Virus record (IMG/VR): IMGVR_UViG_3300036401_000371
Location: 1-49,289 of that record
DNA length: 49,289 bases
Strand: one strand, 5' to 3'
DNA from: a virus
In this document: positions 32,403 to 41,704 of the stretch, one piece after another
Numbering within the stretch: the stretch's first letter is position 1
Layout: every line of letters starts with the position of its first letter
The notes under the pieces: model-generated
What the model was told of the DNA's origin: nothing
The model's input: the letters and a program-made list of their open reading frames with translations, nothing else
The model's database searches: none
Position numbers and translations under genes: made by a program

Positions 32403-33527
32403 TTACGACGAACCATCCATGTAAACCGCCGACAGCGGGTAATAGAACACCACGCCACCGATGCGCGCGTGGCAGGGGATTTCGTACTGCATCCCTTCGA
32501 GCTGCGGCGCGAATTGCTCAAACTCCTGGGGGATTTCGAGCGTGAGCGCGTTCTCATCGCGGCGGTACACCACGATACGGCCACCCGTGCCACCCGCATT
32601 TTGATTCGTCAGCTTCGACCACTGATCGATATTCTTGCAGTACGGGTTGTTTTCCATAAACGACCGCATCGCAGTCTTATCGAGGAGCGCCGAATAGGGC
32701 GTTTGCGAGAAAATGGCGAATTCGTTGATCGGCAGGATCGCCGTGTCAGCCACTTCGACGCCATTCGACTGCGTGATCACCTTGCCAAAAGCGGCGTTCA
32801 TATCGCCGATCATGTCGAGCGCCGTGGCCGTCGCCCACGCGCCCGTGGGGGCCGCCATCACCGGGACGCTGGCATTGTTGATGATACCAGTGAAGCCCGC
32901 TTCCGTGAGGCCCACGGCCGCGATGTCGTCAATGCGCGCCTCGATCACGCGACGAGCGGCAGCCGCACGCTTGTAATCGAGCTGGCCGCCACCCTGGGGC
33001 GCGGCCATCGCCACACGACGCATATCCTGAATCGTGTACGTATACTTCGCGCCAAGCGATTTGATGTTCGTGACCACTTCCGTTTTCCAGACGTCCACGC
33101 TTTCGAAGTCGGTGGCGTAGTTGGCAATAACCTTCGCCATGCCGACGAGATCCCACGACCAGAAAGACCACTGCTCAGCGCCCGGCGGGACTTCATGGCT
33201 CACGGGCAGGAAGTCACGCGCGCGGAACATGGTGTACTTGACGTCGAAGGTGCGCGCCTTGATGTAGAGGAGCTGGCGCGTGATGAACGCCGTTTCCCCC
33301 GCGTCGAAGCGGCGCCCGTCGGCGCGATGGCCGATCTTGCCGTGGCGAATCTGATCCTCCACGAAAGCCGCCGTCTCCTGATAATCCGCGTCTTCCGTGT
33401 CAATTCGAAAATTCTTGAACGACGGGAAACGCCCGCTCGTGCGCTCATCGCCGCGATACGAGCTACCACCGCCAAAGGATCCAAGATCCTCGTGGCGATC
33501 CATCAAAATACGTGCAAGGCGATTCAT
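32403..33527 (-). CDS. Major capsid protein (DUF2184-like)
   Basis: The product has 374 residues. VKYTMFRARDFLPVSHEVPP, TYTIQDMRRVAMAAPQGGGQ, LDYKRAAAARRVIEARIDDI and the end VVFYYPLSAVYMDG match DUF2184 HK97-fold capsid proteins. ATG at 33527 is coupled to the cement gene stop (TAATG). It follows protease/scaffold and cement genes in the usual order. Confidence 0.9.
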   Translation of the reverse strand: MNRLARILMDRHEDLGSFGGGSSYRGDERTSGRFPSFKNFRIDTEDADYQETAAFVEDQIRHGKIGHRADGRRFDAGETAFITRQLLYIKARTFDVKYTMFRARDFLPVSHEVPPGAEQWSFWSWDLVGMAKVIANYATDFESVDVWKTEVVTNIKSLGAKYTYTIQDMRRVAMAAPQGGGQLDYKRAAAARRVIEARIDDIAAVGLTEAGFTGIINNASVPVMAAPTGAWATATALDMIGDMNAAFGKVITQSNGVEVADTAILPINEFAIFSQTPYSALLDKTAMRSFMENNPYCKNIDQWSKLTNQNAGGTGGRIVVYRRDENALTLEIPQEFEQFAPQLEGMQYEIPCHARIGGVVFYYPLSAVYMDGSS

Positions 33528-34090
33528 TACCACACCTCCATGAGAGCCAAGCCAGGCGCAGAAAGAGTCATGAGCCAACGGCCGTGGGGAAACTTGACCT
33601 TGCCGGTACCCGCGCCAAAGCCAAATTGGCCAAGCGGGTTATTCGTCTGCGCCGTGGTATACACGTAGACGTCGCCATACTGCGTCGGCGCCTCCGCGGC
33701 GAACACCCACAGCTCGCCCTTGCGCAGCATGGGCACGTCCATCTTATCGAGATACGTGCTGTAGGAAAACGTACCCTGCGACGCAGTGCCGATGTTATCG
33801 AGCTGCCCGCGCGAGGTATCCAGAATCGGGATACCCTCGAACACGCTGTCGATCATCGGATCGGCCACGAGGCCCGCGGGAAGCGCCTTGATCGTACCCG
33901 CCTGACCGCTGCCCGGCGTCGACACGAGCGGAGCGGGAACGCTCTCACTCTGCGCGCCTGGCGCCACGAGCAAGCCAACACCGACGGCACCTTCCGCCAC
34001 CTTCGAAAAGATGCGGGTGCCTTCGGTCCAACGAACCATACCCGCCAATGCGGCGGGCGGGTTATTCGCGTAGCTAGTCTGCTGTCCCAT
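33527..34090 (-). CDS. Structural cement protein
   Basis: The product has 187 residues. It lies between protease and capsid, where cement proteins are found. AEGAVGVGLLVAPGAQSESV and WVFAAEAPTQYGDVYVYTTA match the beta-rich form of Gp24-like capsid stabilising proteins. It should bind capsid surface gaps. Confidence 0.75.
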   Translation of the reverse strand: MGQQTSYANNPPAALAGMVRWTEGTRIFSKVAEGAVGVGLLVAPGAQSESVPAPLVSTPGSGQAGTIKALPAGLVADPMIDSVFEGIPILDTSRGQLDNIGTASQGTFSYSTYLDKMDVPMLRKGELWVFAAEAPTQYGDVYVYTTAQTNNPLGQFGFGAGTGKVKFPHGRWLMTLSAPGLALMEVW

Positions 34091-34111
34091 TTCTTTTACC
34101 CTCCGCGCGCG

Positions 34112-34801
34112 TTAGCGCATCGTCTCCAACATGGAACCCTGCACGGCCGGATAGCCGTCGATTTCACGATTCGGATTGCTCTTGCTCATCGCGAGCGGGC
34201 GGCGGTGGCGCTCCTCTTCGGCGGCGTCACGGCGCATGCGGTAATGCTCCATCGTCGGAGCGCCGCCTTCGTCGTTGCGCTGGAAGCCCTCGGGCGGGCG
34301 ACGAAGATGCGCAGGCACGCGGCCACCCTGCACGCGATTGTTGCCGTCGAGGCGCAGCCCCTGGCCATCCTTGCGGGTGGCGCCGTCGGGCTGCGCGGGG
34401 ATCGCACGGAACAGCCCGTCGAGGTAATCCTTCGACTTGCCGTCAAGCTTGATCTCCGTGTGGTACGCCTTGATCGCCAACAGCTTGATCGCGGGCACGC
34501 TGAGGCCATCAAGCTTCGTTTCCTTCGGCAGCACGACGCGCGCGCGACGGATCACCGCGTCGCGAACCTGCACGGCGCGGTCAAGGCGCTGCGGCGAATT
34601 CGCCGTGGCGAGCGCCTTTTGCGCCTTCACCAAATCTGCCGCGGCAGCGTCGGCGCGCGCCCTTTCCTTGTCCCGTTCCTTGATGAGCTGCGCCCGAGTG
34701 GCGGCGGCATCCTTGCGCGCCTTGGCGCGACGCTCCACCGCCGCCTTATGGGCGTCGGTGCCCACTTCGTACTTGGTACCGCCGATCACTTCGATTTCCA
34801 T
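34112..34801 (-). CDS. Nested scaffold protein (internal in-frame start)
   Basis: An ATG at 34801 (codon 191 of the polyprotein) is preceded on the minus strand by AAAGAGGAGCGAAAC, a strong ribosome site at ideal spacing. The 229-residue product MEIEVIGGTKYEVGTDAHKA... would be the scaffold without protease, needed in many copies. Nested scaffolds are established for lambda Nu3 and Mu Z; here the site itself is visible. Confidence 0.7.
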   Translation of the reverse strand: MEIEVIGGTKYEVGTDAHKAAVERRAKARKDAAATRAQLIKERDKERARADAAAADLVKAQKALATANSPQRLDRAVQVRDAVIRRARVVLPKETKLDGLSVPAIKLLAIKAYHTEIKLDGKSKDYLDGLFRAIPAQPDGATRKDGQGLRLDGNNRVQGGRVPAHLRRPPEGFQRNDEGGAPTMEHYRMRRDAAEEERHRRPLAMSKSNPNREIDGYPAVQGSMLETMR

Positions 34802-35371
34802 GTTTCGCTCCTCTTTGTCCCGTCGTTGATTTCCCTTTGCGTCGAGTCTCAGGCGCACTTCCGGCCCGGCCCGGCCATCCGGGACAAGCGCCACGTGGTT
34901 GTATCGGATGTTGCGTTGAATGCGGTCGTAGCGCTCACCATCGGGCGCGACGCCCGGCGTTTCGTCGACGTCGCAGTTGTAGCCGCAGCTCAGCTCACGG
35001 GTACCGTTGCGAATCGCGTCGACAGCCTCTTGCGCCTGCCAAACGGTGCGCGCGGCGATCTTGTCCCCGTCCTGCTTCACCGTGCCGCTTTCCACGTGCC
35101 CCATGTTGTGCTTACGGTGCATCTTGGGCGTCATGGGATCGGTGGGGTGAAGATGCGTCAACGGCGCGTTGGGAAGCGTCGCGAGGCTGTCAGAATTGAA
35201 AACCTCTTCGGGTGGGCGATACTCGCGGATGACGGTTCCGTCATCCTGCACGTAATCGAAAACACCCGTACGCGTCAGATATGCGGGGATGCTGAAACCA
35301 CCTTGTGGCGTGATGGTAACTTCGCCCAGCGTACCGACGTCGAAGCGCTGACGCCCTTTGATGAGTCCCAT
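34112..35371 (-). CDS. Prohead protease-scaffold polyprotein (DUF2213-like)
   Basis: The product has 419 residues. Residues 1-180 are a serine protease of the DUF2213 type: LTHLHPTDPM with candidate catalytic H75, TRELSCGYNCDVDE with S128, and IRYNHVALVPDGRAG. Residues 191-419 form a helical, charged scaffold with a coiled coil (VERRAKARKDAAATRAQLIK and following). The arrangement copies lambda C/Nu3 and Mu I/Z. Little ribosome site is seen before ATG 35371. A second start inside is described separately. Confidence 0.85.
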   Translation of the reverse strand: MGLIKGRQRFDVGTLGEVTITPQGGFSIPAYLTRTGVFDYVQDDGTVIREYRPPEEVFNSDSLATLPNAPLTHLHPTDPMTPKMHRKHNMGHVESGTVKQDGDKIAARTVWQAQEAVDAIRNGTRELSCGYNCDVDETPGVAPDGERYDRIQRNIRYNHVALVPDGRAGPEVRLRLDAKGNQRRDKEERNMEIEVIGGTKYEVGTDAHKAAVERRAKARKDAAATRAQLIKERDKERARADAAAADLVKAQKALATANSPQRLDRAVQVRDAVIRRARVVLPKETKLDGLSVPAIKLLAIKAYHTEIKLDGKSKDYLDGLFRAIPAQPDGATRKDGQGLRLDGNNRVQGGRVPAHLRRPPEGFQRNDEGGAPTMEHYRMRRDAAEEERHRRPLAMSKSNPNREIDGYPAVQGSMLETMR

Positions 35372-35424
35372 TAATCGATTATGGAAGCAGATTTTCCGAA
35401 GGGTTGCAAGAGGTTGGGCGGGAT

Positions 35425-35480
35425 ACAGCGAATAACCTAAGAGCTGCGATCGGTTACCAAAGCGGTTGCTTATTCGCTGT
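35425..35480. repeat. 11-bp inverted repeat in gap before protease gene
   Basis: ACAGCGAATAA (35425-35435) and TTATTCGCTGT (35470-35480) are perfect inverted copies 34 bases apart. The right copy includes the stop codon of the head morphogenesis gene. A CGATCG lies between them (about 35447). It may be a weak stem at the 3' end of one mRNA or an operator for the next gene; no promoter is clear. Confidence 0.5.
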
Positions 35481-36345
35481 CGTCTTCCCCTGCGCCGAAG
35501 GCGGACTCAATAGCGGGCACAGCGACGCACCGACAGTTGTAATCGTCGCCGGGGTGATCGTCTTCCCCGTTGCTGGACTTGTCCGCTTTGAGGGGTGGAT
35601 CGTCCCATTGGTAAATCACATCGGGATCGTCCAATTCAGCGTGCTCGGGGCGCACGCTGCCGTCGCGGCGCGACAGCCAATGGTACCCCGTGACACCTGC
35701 CTGCTTCTGCGTCGCCTGATTCATATCAGCGAACGTGTTGCCGAAGAGTAATCGCACGCTCGTTTGTAATTGGCTCTCTGCGCCGTCGAGGGCCCCGTCC
35801 AAAAGCGTGCTGAGCGCCTCGCGCGTACGGTCCTCTTCGGCCACCGATTCCCATTCGGCAAAGGCTTGGCTGACGCGTTTCGTGGCCTCCACGGGGTAAT
35901 CCTCAAGAATCGACACGAGGCCATCCACGAAGCCGTACGTTTGTTCACTCAGATCCACTTCTAGATCGCGCGCCTTCACGCTCAGGCTCTCCGCAACCTG
36001 CGCGTGGACGTTCTTCGCCATGTCTTGCGCGATGGGCGTTACCGTCGAGCGCAGTTGCTTGCGTGCGAGGGTGCGCGGGCGTGGTGCATCCGTGCGCGCG
36101 TTGCGATGGAGCCATGCGACTTTCAGGTGCGGATTGAGCGCGCGTGCGACGCTGGCGACGATGAGCCGCAGCCTCGCTTCGATACCGATCGGATGCTTGG
36201 GCGCGCGCGCACGCAATGCCATGCGCTTCTGTGTCTTGCTCTTACGAGGCGCGTGCCTTTTGCTGCGTGCGCCAATTTGCGCAATGCGCGCATGAGCAAG
36301 TGCGGCGAATGAATTGGACGGCGCCATCTGACGTGGTTTTTCCAT
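35470..36345 (-). CDS. Phage head morphogenesis protein (Mu gpF/SPP1 gp7-like)
   Basis: The product has 291 residues. The C-terminal domain YHWLSRRDGSVRPEHAELDD ... QWDDPP ... DDHPGDDYNCRCVAVP is the hallmark of the gpF/gp7 minor head family. The N-terminal 200 residues are helical and basic. A few copies per virion are expected at the portal vertex. Confidence 0.9.
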   Translation of the reverse strand: MEKPRQMAPSNSFAALAHARIAQIGARSKRHAPRKSKTQKRMALRARAPKHPIGIEARLRLIVASVARALNPHLKVAWLHRNARTDAPRPRTLARKQLRSTVTPIAQDMAKNVHAQVAESLSVKARDLEVDLSEQTYGFVDGLVSILEDYPVEATKRVSQAFAEWESVAEEDRTREALSTLLDGALDGAESQLQTSVRLLFGNTFADMNQATQKQAGVTGYHWLSRRDGSVRPEHAELDDPDVIYQWDDPPLKADKSSNGEDDHPGDDYNCRCVAVPAIESAFGAGEDDSE

Positions 36346-36408
36346 GCGCCTTATCCTGTTTCACACGACGGCGGACATTTTCACACGGTTCAAATGGAAG
36401 CGCCTTGC

Positions 36409-37119
36409 TCATGCGTAGTGGTACCCGAATTCGGCGCGCACCGACGCGGAGGCAGTGTTACCCGGCGTGGCGTAGAGCTGCACGCGCGCGGGCCCCTGCA
36501 CGACGGCAAGCGGGGTAGGCGGGCCAAGCGAGCGCGTGCCCACGAGCCCTTGTGCTGCGAGAGTTGCCGTCAGCGCTTTGTCGGCGACGTTCGCGAGCGG
36601 GTAGCTCGTGGAGCGCAGGTTGAATTGCGTTTGCACCGTGGCAACTTCGCCGCTTTCCACTTGGATATCATCCACGAAGAGACGGCGCCCCGTGGGCACG
36701 TACGCATGGCCGATGTACGTGCGCCGGTCGCCTGCCGCGAGCGCAACGATCGCCGTGCCCGTGCCGTCGGTGGAAGGGAACAGGCTGATCGCGCCCGCGG
36801 CCACGCCGCCGCTACCGACGGTGAGCGCCTCCACTTTGTCGATCAAGCGGATAGCGTTCGCGGCATCGATTTGCACGGCCGTCGTGCCATTGAGCGTGGC
36901 CGTGTACGTGAACGGGCCAAGAATGTTGCCGCTCGCGTCCAGCGTGTAATAGGTGACCTTGATGGTTCGCACGCCCGTACCCGCGGCAGCGTCGTTGGCC
37001 GATGCGCTCTTGATGCTGAGCGGTGTGGCTGCGGCAGGCTCATTGTACGTGGCTGCATTGACGGGCACTTCAGTACCCGCGGTGAAGGCGGCTGCATTGT
37101 ATCCAAACGCGCGCGGCAT
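36409..37119 (-). CDS. Hypothetical structural protein between portal and head gene
   Basis: The product has 236 residues, predicted beta-rich (GVRTIKVTYYTLDASGNILG, TYTATLNGTTAVQIDA, RTYIGHAYVPTGRRLFVDDI). It has no cysteine and is rich in Ala, Thr and Gly, as virion surface proteins often are. A head decoration or fibre function is possible. No family is recognised. Confidence 0.65.
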   Translation of the reverse strand: MPRAFGYNAAAFTAGTEVPVNAATYNEPAAATPLSIKSASANDAAAGTGVRTIKVTYYTLDASGNILGPFTYTATLNGTTAVQIDAANAIRLIDKVEALTVGSGGVAAGAISLFPSTDGTGTAIVALAAGDRRTYIGHAYVPTGRRLFVDDIQVESGEVATVQTQFNLRSTSYPLANVADKALTATLAAQGLVGTRSLGPPTPLAVVQGPARVQLYATPGNTASASVRAEFGYHYA

Positions 37120-37134
37120 TTTCCATCCCTCCGT

Positions 37135-38760
37135 TTAGGTTTCAGTGACTCGCGGTGGCACAGGCTCAGGAGAATTCTGCGCCGTCTGCTGTTCAGCCAA
37201 CACGCCCGGCGTCGGGCCGGGATCTTCCGCGGAGGCTTGCGCGTTCTCCGCTTCCGTCTCCATCGTCTGAAGACTCGTCGCCATGATGCGCTTGCGGCTG
37301 TCAGCATCGATCTTCGTTTCGAGGCTGTATTTCCCGCCACCAAAGCGCGACAGCGCCGCCTCTTCCGGCGTTACCATGCCGCTCGTGATATTGGCCGTAT
37401 CCGCCTGCGCCTGCGTCAAGTGCATTTGCGCCTCTTCCACTGCCGTGAGCTGCCATAGCGGCGGGAACACCACAGACCAGTCTGCGGGGTTATCGAAACC
37501 CTGCGCAACCGCTTCAATATAGAGATACTGCTCAATCTGCGGCTTCACACCCTGCGTCTGCGTTGCCTTGATGGTGTCATACCACCAACGGATGTTGCCG
37601 TCGGCAGCGTTGCCGGCGTTCAAGCCGCCGGGCGACTCGCCGAAGAGGATTTGTTTCGGCATGCGCGCGGCGCCGCAGACGCGCGTGTAGCTCTGATCGA
37701 GCATGTCCGGGATACCATCGAACGGAGTCGCCACGCGTTCGAATTCCTCCGCATCGCCGCTTTGATCACCGGCGTCGAGGAGGATCGCGCGGAACGTGCT
37801 ACGAATCATGTCCATAAATTGGAAGCGGCTCAGCATCGTTTCTTGATCGCTGTCGATCATTTGAATCAAGCCGCGGATCTTGAAAACCGCTTGCGAGGCG
37901 TCGCCCAACAGCGTCGCTGCGCTCTGCCAATTGTCGTTGAACAATTGCAACGCGCGGTAGCATTTCTGTAGCACGCTGTAGTCGCTGCCCTGATTGGCCA
38001 ACCGCAGCCGCTTCGATGTCAAGTCGCCGCCAAACCGAATCATGCGCGACTCGTGAATCAGTAGCACTTGGCTCGTGTTGAAAATGTCGTAGGGCGCACC
38101 GACGTAAACGCCCACGGGCTGGCACAGGTAAATGGCCACGTCGCTGAATTTCGGCGCGAGCATATCCGCGTACCAACGCCACGGAGTCAAGTCGCGCTTG
38201 TCCAACACGGTGAGCGCTTCCACGTTCTTCACGTTGTCGCGGTCGAGCGGCTCCCACGGATCGCGGCCGTCGTCGGCAACCATGAAGATGCTGCCCAAGC
38301 CATAGAGGCGGCCCCACGTCATCGCCTCACGTGCCTTTTGACAAAGGCCCGTATCGTCAACGCGCTTCTGCAAGATGTTGGCTTGCTCTTGCACCGTGCC
38401 GCTCTGCTTTTTCATCGCGGCTTGGGCAATGGTGCGAATGTCATCCGTCTTTGCGTTCGGATTGGCGCGGAGGAAATCGTTAACCTCCGCTTGCGCCGAT
38501 TTACTAATGACGGTGAAGCCCTCGCGGAAAGCCTCATCAGGGACCGCGGAGACGATGCGCGCGGCAACGTCGTCGCTGTGGTAGATGGCTTCAAGCTCAA
38601 GCGGTGACAGCACAGGATCGAGGCAAGGGCGCGTATACGTCGTTTTGTCGCGCCCACCCGCGAGGCCCGTCATTGCGTTGATCCAACCGTCGGCGCGTAC
38701 ACGGAAGCGTGCCGCGGCGTCGGCACCCTCTTTCATCAACTTCTTTGCCCACGAGGCCAT
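37135..38760 (-). CDS. Portal protein (DUF1073-like)
   Basis: The product has 541 residues. YHSDDVAARIVSAVPDEAFR, ALTVLDKRDLTPWRWY, MLSRFQFMDMIRSTFRAILL and KQILFGESPGGLNAGNAADG follow the order of DUF1073/HI1409-type portals. It forms the dodecamer for DNA passage. Its ATG overlaps the terminase stop (TAATG). Confidence 0.9.
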   Translation of the reverse strand: MASWAKKLMKEGADAAARFRVRADGWINAMTGLAGGRDKTTYTRPCLDPVLSPLELEAIYHSDDVAARIVSAVPDEAFREGFTVISKSAQAEVNDFLRANPNAKTDDIRTIAQAAMKKQSGTVQEQANILQKRVDDTGLCQKAREAMTWGRLYGLGSIFMVADDGRDPWEPLDRDNVKNVEALTVLDKRDLTPWRWYADMLAPKFSDVAIYLCQPVGVYVGAPYDIFNTSQVLLIHESRMIRFGGDLTSKRLRLANQGSDYSVLQKCYRALQLFNDNWQSAATLLGDASQAVFKIRGLIQMIDSDQETMLSRFQFMDMIRSTFRAILLDAGDQSGDAEEFERVATPFDGIPDMLDQSYTRVCGAARMPKQILFGESPGGLNAGNAADGNIRWWYDTIKATQTQGVKPQIEQYLYIEAVAQGFDNPADWSVVFPPLWQLTAVEEAQMHLTQAQADTANITSGMVTPEEAALSRFGGGKYSLETKIDADSRKRIMATSLQTMETEAENAQASAEDPGPTPGVLAEQQTAQNSPEPVPPRVTET

Positions 38761-40331
38761 TAGTTCCTCCGCATACCTAGAACAGAGTATATCTCACCGG
38801 ACTTGACTTTTTCCATCGCTTTTGCGTACCGCGGGCCCATGTTGTCGTGCAGGTAGATCAGCGCCTGCGTCATGGCGTCCACGTCGTCATCGTGCCGCGC
38901 GAAGGGGAAGCCGCACAGCTCCTCTATCATTTCCTCGATCCATCCATACGTCAGTTTCGTACCGTCGGGCATTTCAAATTCAGCATCCGCAGCGGGTAGC
39001 ACGACGTCGCGCGCTTCCACGAGGGGGCTCACTGCGTTCGCGCGCGCGACTTTGCCACCCTCAGGATCAACCATGATGATGCCGGGCAGCTTGCCGCGTA
39101 ACACTTGCTCGACGGCGGTACCGTTCGCCTTATCCTCGATCAGCTTCGCGCGCGCCTTTGGCCATCGCTTGGCGAGCGCGAGCAAACACGCGATGGTGCC
39201 CGGCAGCCCCAATTTATCGTGTATGCGATCGATTAAGTAATACTTGCTATCCCAGCCCAACGCCCACACGTGAATCGCCACGTAGTCAGCGCTTTTGGTG
39301 TCTTTGAACGAACAATCCGCCGATATGGCGAGCGCGAGGATCCGCGACGGTAGCGTCTTCCAGCGCTGGGAAAACCACTCGCGCTTGAAGATGTTGCCCT
39401 CGCCGGGGCTGGGCCGCTGTTGGAGTTGGGCTGCCGCAACTTGGCTGCCCATTTCGCGCTCTAGAAATGTAACTGAATCGGTATCGAATCGCGCGGGCAC
39501 AAGTAGCTCACCCTCGACGGTACGCCGATCGCCGCCCCATTTCGTCTTACACGCCCGCTCCGCCTCGAAGCGCATGGGCAAGCAAAGCACTGTCCACGCG
39601 CCTACGTTCTTGTCCTCTTCAAGAATGCGCCCCACGAGATCCAGCTCATGAAGGCGTTGCATAATGATGACGCGCGTGAATTTTTTCGGGTTGTTTTGGC
39701 GGCTGGCCATGGTGCCACGCCACCATTGCCACGTGCGTTCTAGCGCTGCGGCTGCCGTCTCAGGGTCACCGCTCACATCTTTTGGCTTCGTGGGATCGTC
39801 GATCACCTGCCGCTCAGCGTGCCAGCCCGTACCCTTGCCTGCGACCGTGACGCTGACGCGGCGCCCCCCTTTCGACGTGCTGTAGACGCTCTGCGTGGTC
39901 TGATCGTCTTTGCTGTCCGCGATGGTAACGCCTTTGCCCCACCGCTCTTGAAACCACGTGCTGCGAACTAATTTGCGGCAGCGGAGCGCATCACGATGCA
40001 TCAAGTCTTGATCGAACGTGGCAAACATCCACTTCGTCTTTGGCTTGAGGATCCATTCCCACACTGGCCAAAGCACGCTGACGATCGTTGACTTCGTGCA
40101 GCCTGGGGGCACAGCGATGATGAGGCGTGTGCATTCGCCGCGCGTAACCGCTTCCAGGTGCGCGCAGATCTCTTCCATGTGCCACGAGGGCACGAGATCA
40201 TCAGGCTCAACGATGTGCCACGCGAGCTGGACGAATTGCCACAAGCCGCCGCGTTTCACTAACTCGACGTCGAGCGCAATATCGTTATCGATGGCTTTGT
40301 AGGCGGCTGCGTCTGAGGCGAGGAGTTGCAC
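38760..40331 (-). CDS. terL: Terminase large subunit
   Basis: This is the 523-residue packaging ATPase-nuclease. A deviant Walker A, PPGCTKST (75-82), is followed by Walker B QVIDDP (about 175-180). The C-terminal RNase H-like nuclease has ISADCSFKDTKSADYVAI, IEDKANGTA and HDDDVDAMTQAL. GTG at 40331 is the only start possible, since an in-frame stop (that of the upstream gene) lies seven codons before. No clear ribosome site is seen, so expression may rely on read-through reinitiation. Confidence 0.92.
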   Translation of the reverse strand: MQLLASDAAAYKAIDNDIALDVELVKRGGLWQFVQLAWHIVEPDDLVPSWHMEEICAHLEAVTRGECTRLIIAVPPGCTKSTIVSVLWPVWEWILKPKTKWMFATFDQDLMHRDALRCRKLVRSTWFQERWGKGVTIADSKDDQTTQSVYSTSKGGRRVSVTVAGKGTGWHAERQVIDDPTKPKDVSGDPETAAAALERTWQWWRGTMASRQNNPKKFTRVIIMQRLHELDLVGRILEEDKNVGAWTVLCLPMRFEAERACKTKWGGDRRTVEGELLVPARFDTDSVTFLEREMGSQVAAAQLQQRPSPGEGNIFKREWFSQRWKTLPSRILALAISADCSFKDTKSADYVAIHVWALGWDSKYYLIDRIHDKLGLPGTIACLLALAKRWPKARAKLIEDKANGTAVEQVLRGKLPGIIMVDPEGGKVARANAVSPLVEARDVVLPAADAEFEMPDGTKLTYGWIEEMIEELCGFPFARHDDDVDAMTQALIYLHDNMGPRYAKAMEKVKSGEIYSVLGMRRN

Positions 40332-40349
40332 GGCGAAGGTGGGGGCTAC

Positions 40350-40916
40350 TTAGAAGATGTCAGCGCCGGCTTCCCCTTCATCGTCCTTTTCTTCGTCGTC
40401 GCTCTCATCGAAGGCTTCATGCTCCTCTTCAGTGAGCATCGACTCCTCCAACGTGGACGGATCGTTGCTGCCCGCGCCCGGCAGCGTACCCGGATGCGAG
40501 CGCACAGCGTCGTCGCTCGGGGGCGCCTGCGCGGTGGGGTAGTTGGCGCCATCTGCCTCGGACTCATCCAAAAGCATTTCGTCGCTGTCTTCCTTGCCGA
40601 AATTCATTTCTTCGCCTCCGTCATCTTTTTCACCGATGGGCAACCGTTCTTCAGTCGCCAGCTCGTAATCATCGCCCTCGCCGTTGCCTGCCTTCGCGCC
40701 GCCCGACGTGTACGGCGTACCGTCGTTATTTCCGCTGCGTCCGAACATTTCACACGCAGCGTCGAGCACAGTGGGGTTCATAGCGTCGTGGGGGGTGTAG
40801 CCTTCGGATTGCATCCAATTCGCGAGCGCGAATGGATTCGAGATCTCGCTGTGGCCTTTCATGGCCTCAACGGTGCCTTCCCAACCGGGTGGTGCAGAGT
40901 CGATTCGCTCGGCCAT
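40350..40916 (-). CDS. Acidic protein upstream of terL
   Basis: The product has 188 residues. ISNPFALANWMQSEGYTPHD near residue 30 is a short motif seen in small phage head-region proteins. The rest is strongly acidic (EESMLTEEEHEAFDESDDEE). GAGGAG lies ten bases before ATG 40916. It may be a terminase accessory or a scaffold-like factor. It lies in the same reading frame as terL. Confidence 0.6.
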   Translation of the reverse strand: MAERIDSAPPGWEGTVEAMKGHSEISNPFALANWMQSEGYTPHDAMNPTVLDAACEMFGRSGNNDGTPYTSGGAKAGNGEGDDYELATEERLPIGEKDDGGEEMNFGKEDSDEMLLDESEADGANYPTAQAPPSDDAVRSHPGTLPGAGSNDPSTLEESMLTEEEHEAFDESDDEEKDDEGEAGADIF

Positions 40917-40961
40917 GTTTGTGCGCTCCTCATACAAGCGCAGCATAACCGATCGAGATTG

Positions 40962-41267
40962 TCAAGAATTGGGCGTACTGCGGGGATGAAAACCGACGAA
41001 GGTGGGGATCGAGTTGCGCCGATTCTCCAGAAACATACGAAACACTTCGAGCACGATGGGGTCAAGCGTGGCCTTGGCCGGCGCCAAAGGATCGCTCATG
41101 ATGCCCGCCGCGATGAGCAACAGCGACAGCACAACGACGCCCTGCTTTTCCCCTCTGAGCGCAGCATCAAGCGGCGCCTCCAATTTCGTGATCACCTCTT
41201 GCATTTGCTCCTGTGCCATCTGATAAAGCGACACAGCCTTCGCCCGCAACCGCTCCGCATCAGTCAT
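40962..41267 (-). CDS. Small membrane protein
   Basis: The product has 101 residues. The N-terminal half is a helix (AKAVSLYQMAQEQMQEVITK). One hydrophobic segment follows (GVVVLSLLLIAAGIM, about 44-58). It starts in an ATGA overlap. A TTGACA followed by a CGATCG lies across its stop codon. Function is unknown. Confidence 0.6.
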   Translation of the reverse strand: MTDAERLRAKAVSLYQMAQEQMQEVITKLEAPLDAALRGEKQGVVVLSLLLIAAGIMSDPLAPAKATLDPIVLEVFRMFLENRRNSIPTFVGFHPRSTPNS

Positions 41268-41704
41268 CGCTTCGCCCCTTTGTTGATTTGCTTCCGCAAT
41301 CGGAAGTAGCCCCGATCGAACGCTTCCCCTATTTGATCCTGCGTGGGCTTGCGGGCCTTGCCGTGTTTCGCAACCTTGATGCGCTCGCGCGTGTCGGCCA
41401 CGAGGCCATTGTGTAGTGTCCGAATAGCGCAGACGACGTATCCAGGGCCGCCGCCCACGGGAACAATGTCCGCCTGAGGCCACGGTGGCGGAAGGCGTAA
41501 AGCGCCATCCGCGGAAACAGCTTTGAGCACGTCAAGAATACCCGCACGGCGGCAGATCTCAGTTGCCGCCGCACGGAGCCTTTTATAGCTCGGATCATTG
41601 GGATTCCTCGCGCCGTCGAGCGCCTTGCCCAACTCAGCGATGGCGAAGTGATCTACCACCGCCATCAACTCAGGATCCTTTTCGTAATCGTCGTCGGTCG
41701 GCAC
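41264..41704 (-). CDS. Hypothetical protein
   Basis: The product has 146 residues with GTG start. The N-terminal 60 residues are helical (YKRLRAAATEICRRAGILDV). The C-terminus is basic (KVAKHGKARKPTQDQIGEA, RLRKQINKGAKR). A DNA-binding or small-terminase role is possible but not shown. It is coupled to the next gene by ATGA. Confidence 0.6.
   Translation of the reverse strand: MPTDDDYEKDPELMAVVDHFAIAELGKALDGARNPNDPSYKRLRAAATEICRRAGILDVLKAVSADGALRLPPPWPQADIVPVGGGPGYVVCAIRTLHNGLVADTRERIKVAKHGKARKPTQDQIGEAFDRGYFRLRKQINKGAKR

Noticed and set aside
33512-35374. A 620-codon open frame on the plus strand opposite protease, cement and capsid genes.
   Set aside because: It is antisense to strongly recognised head genes, its residues are Arg/His/Ala-rich as expected for a shadow frame in GC-rich DNA, and it has no ribosome site or recognisable domain.
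40937-40965. TTGACA with CGATCG before the acidic gene as a full promoter.
   Set aside because: No -10 box at 16-18 bases; TATGCT is only 12 bases away. Kept only as a partial match to the operator pattern.
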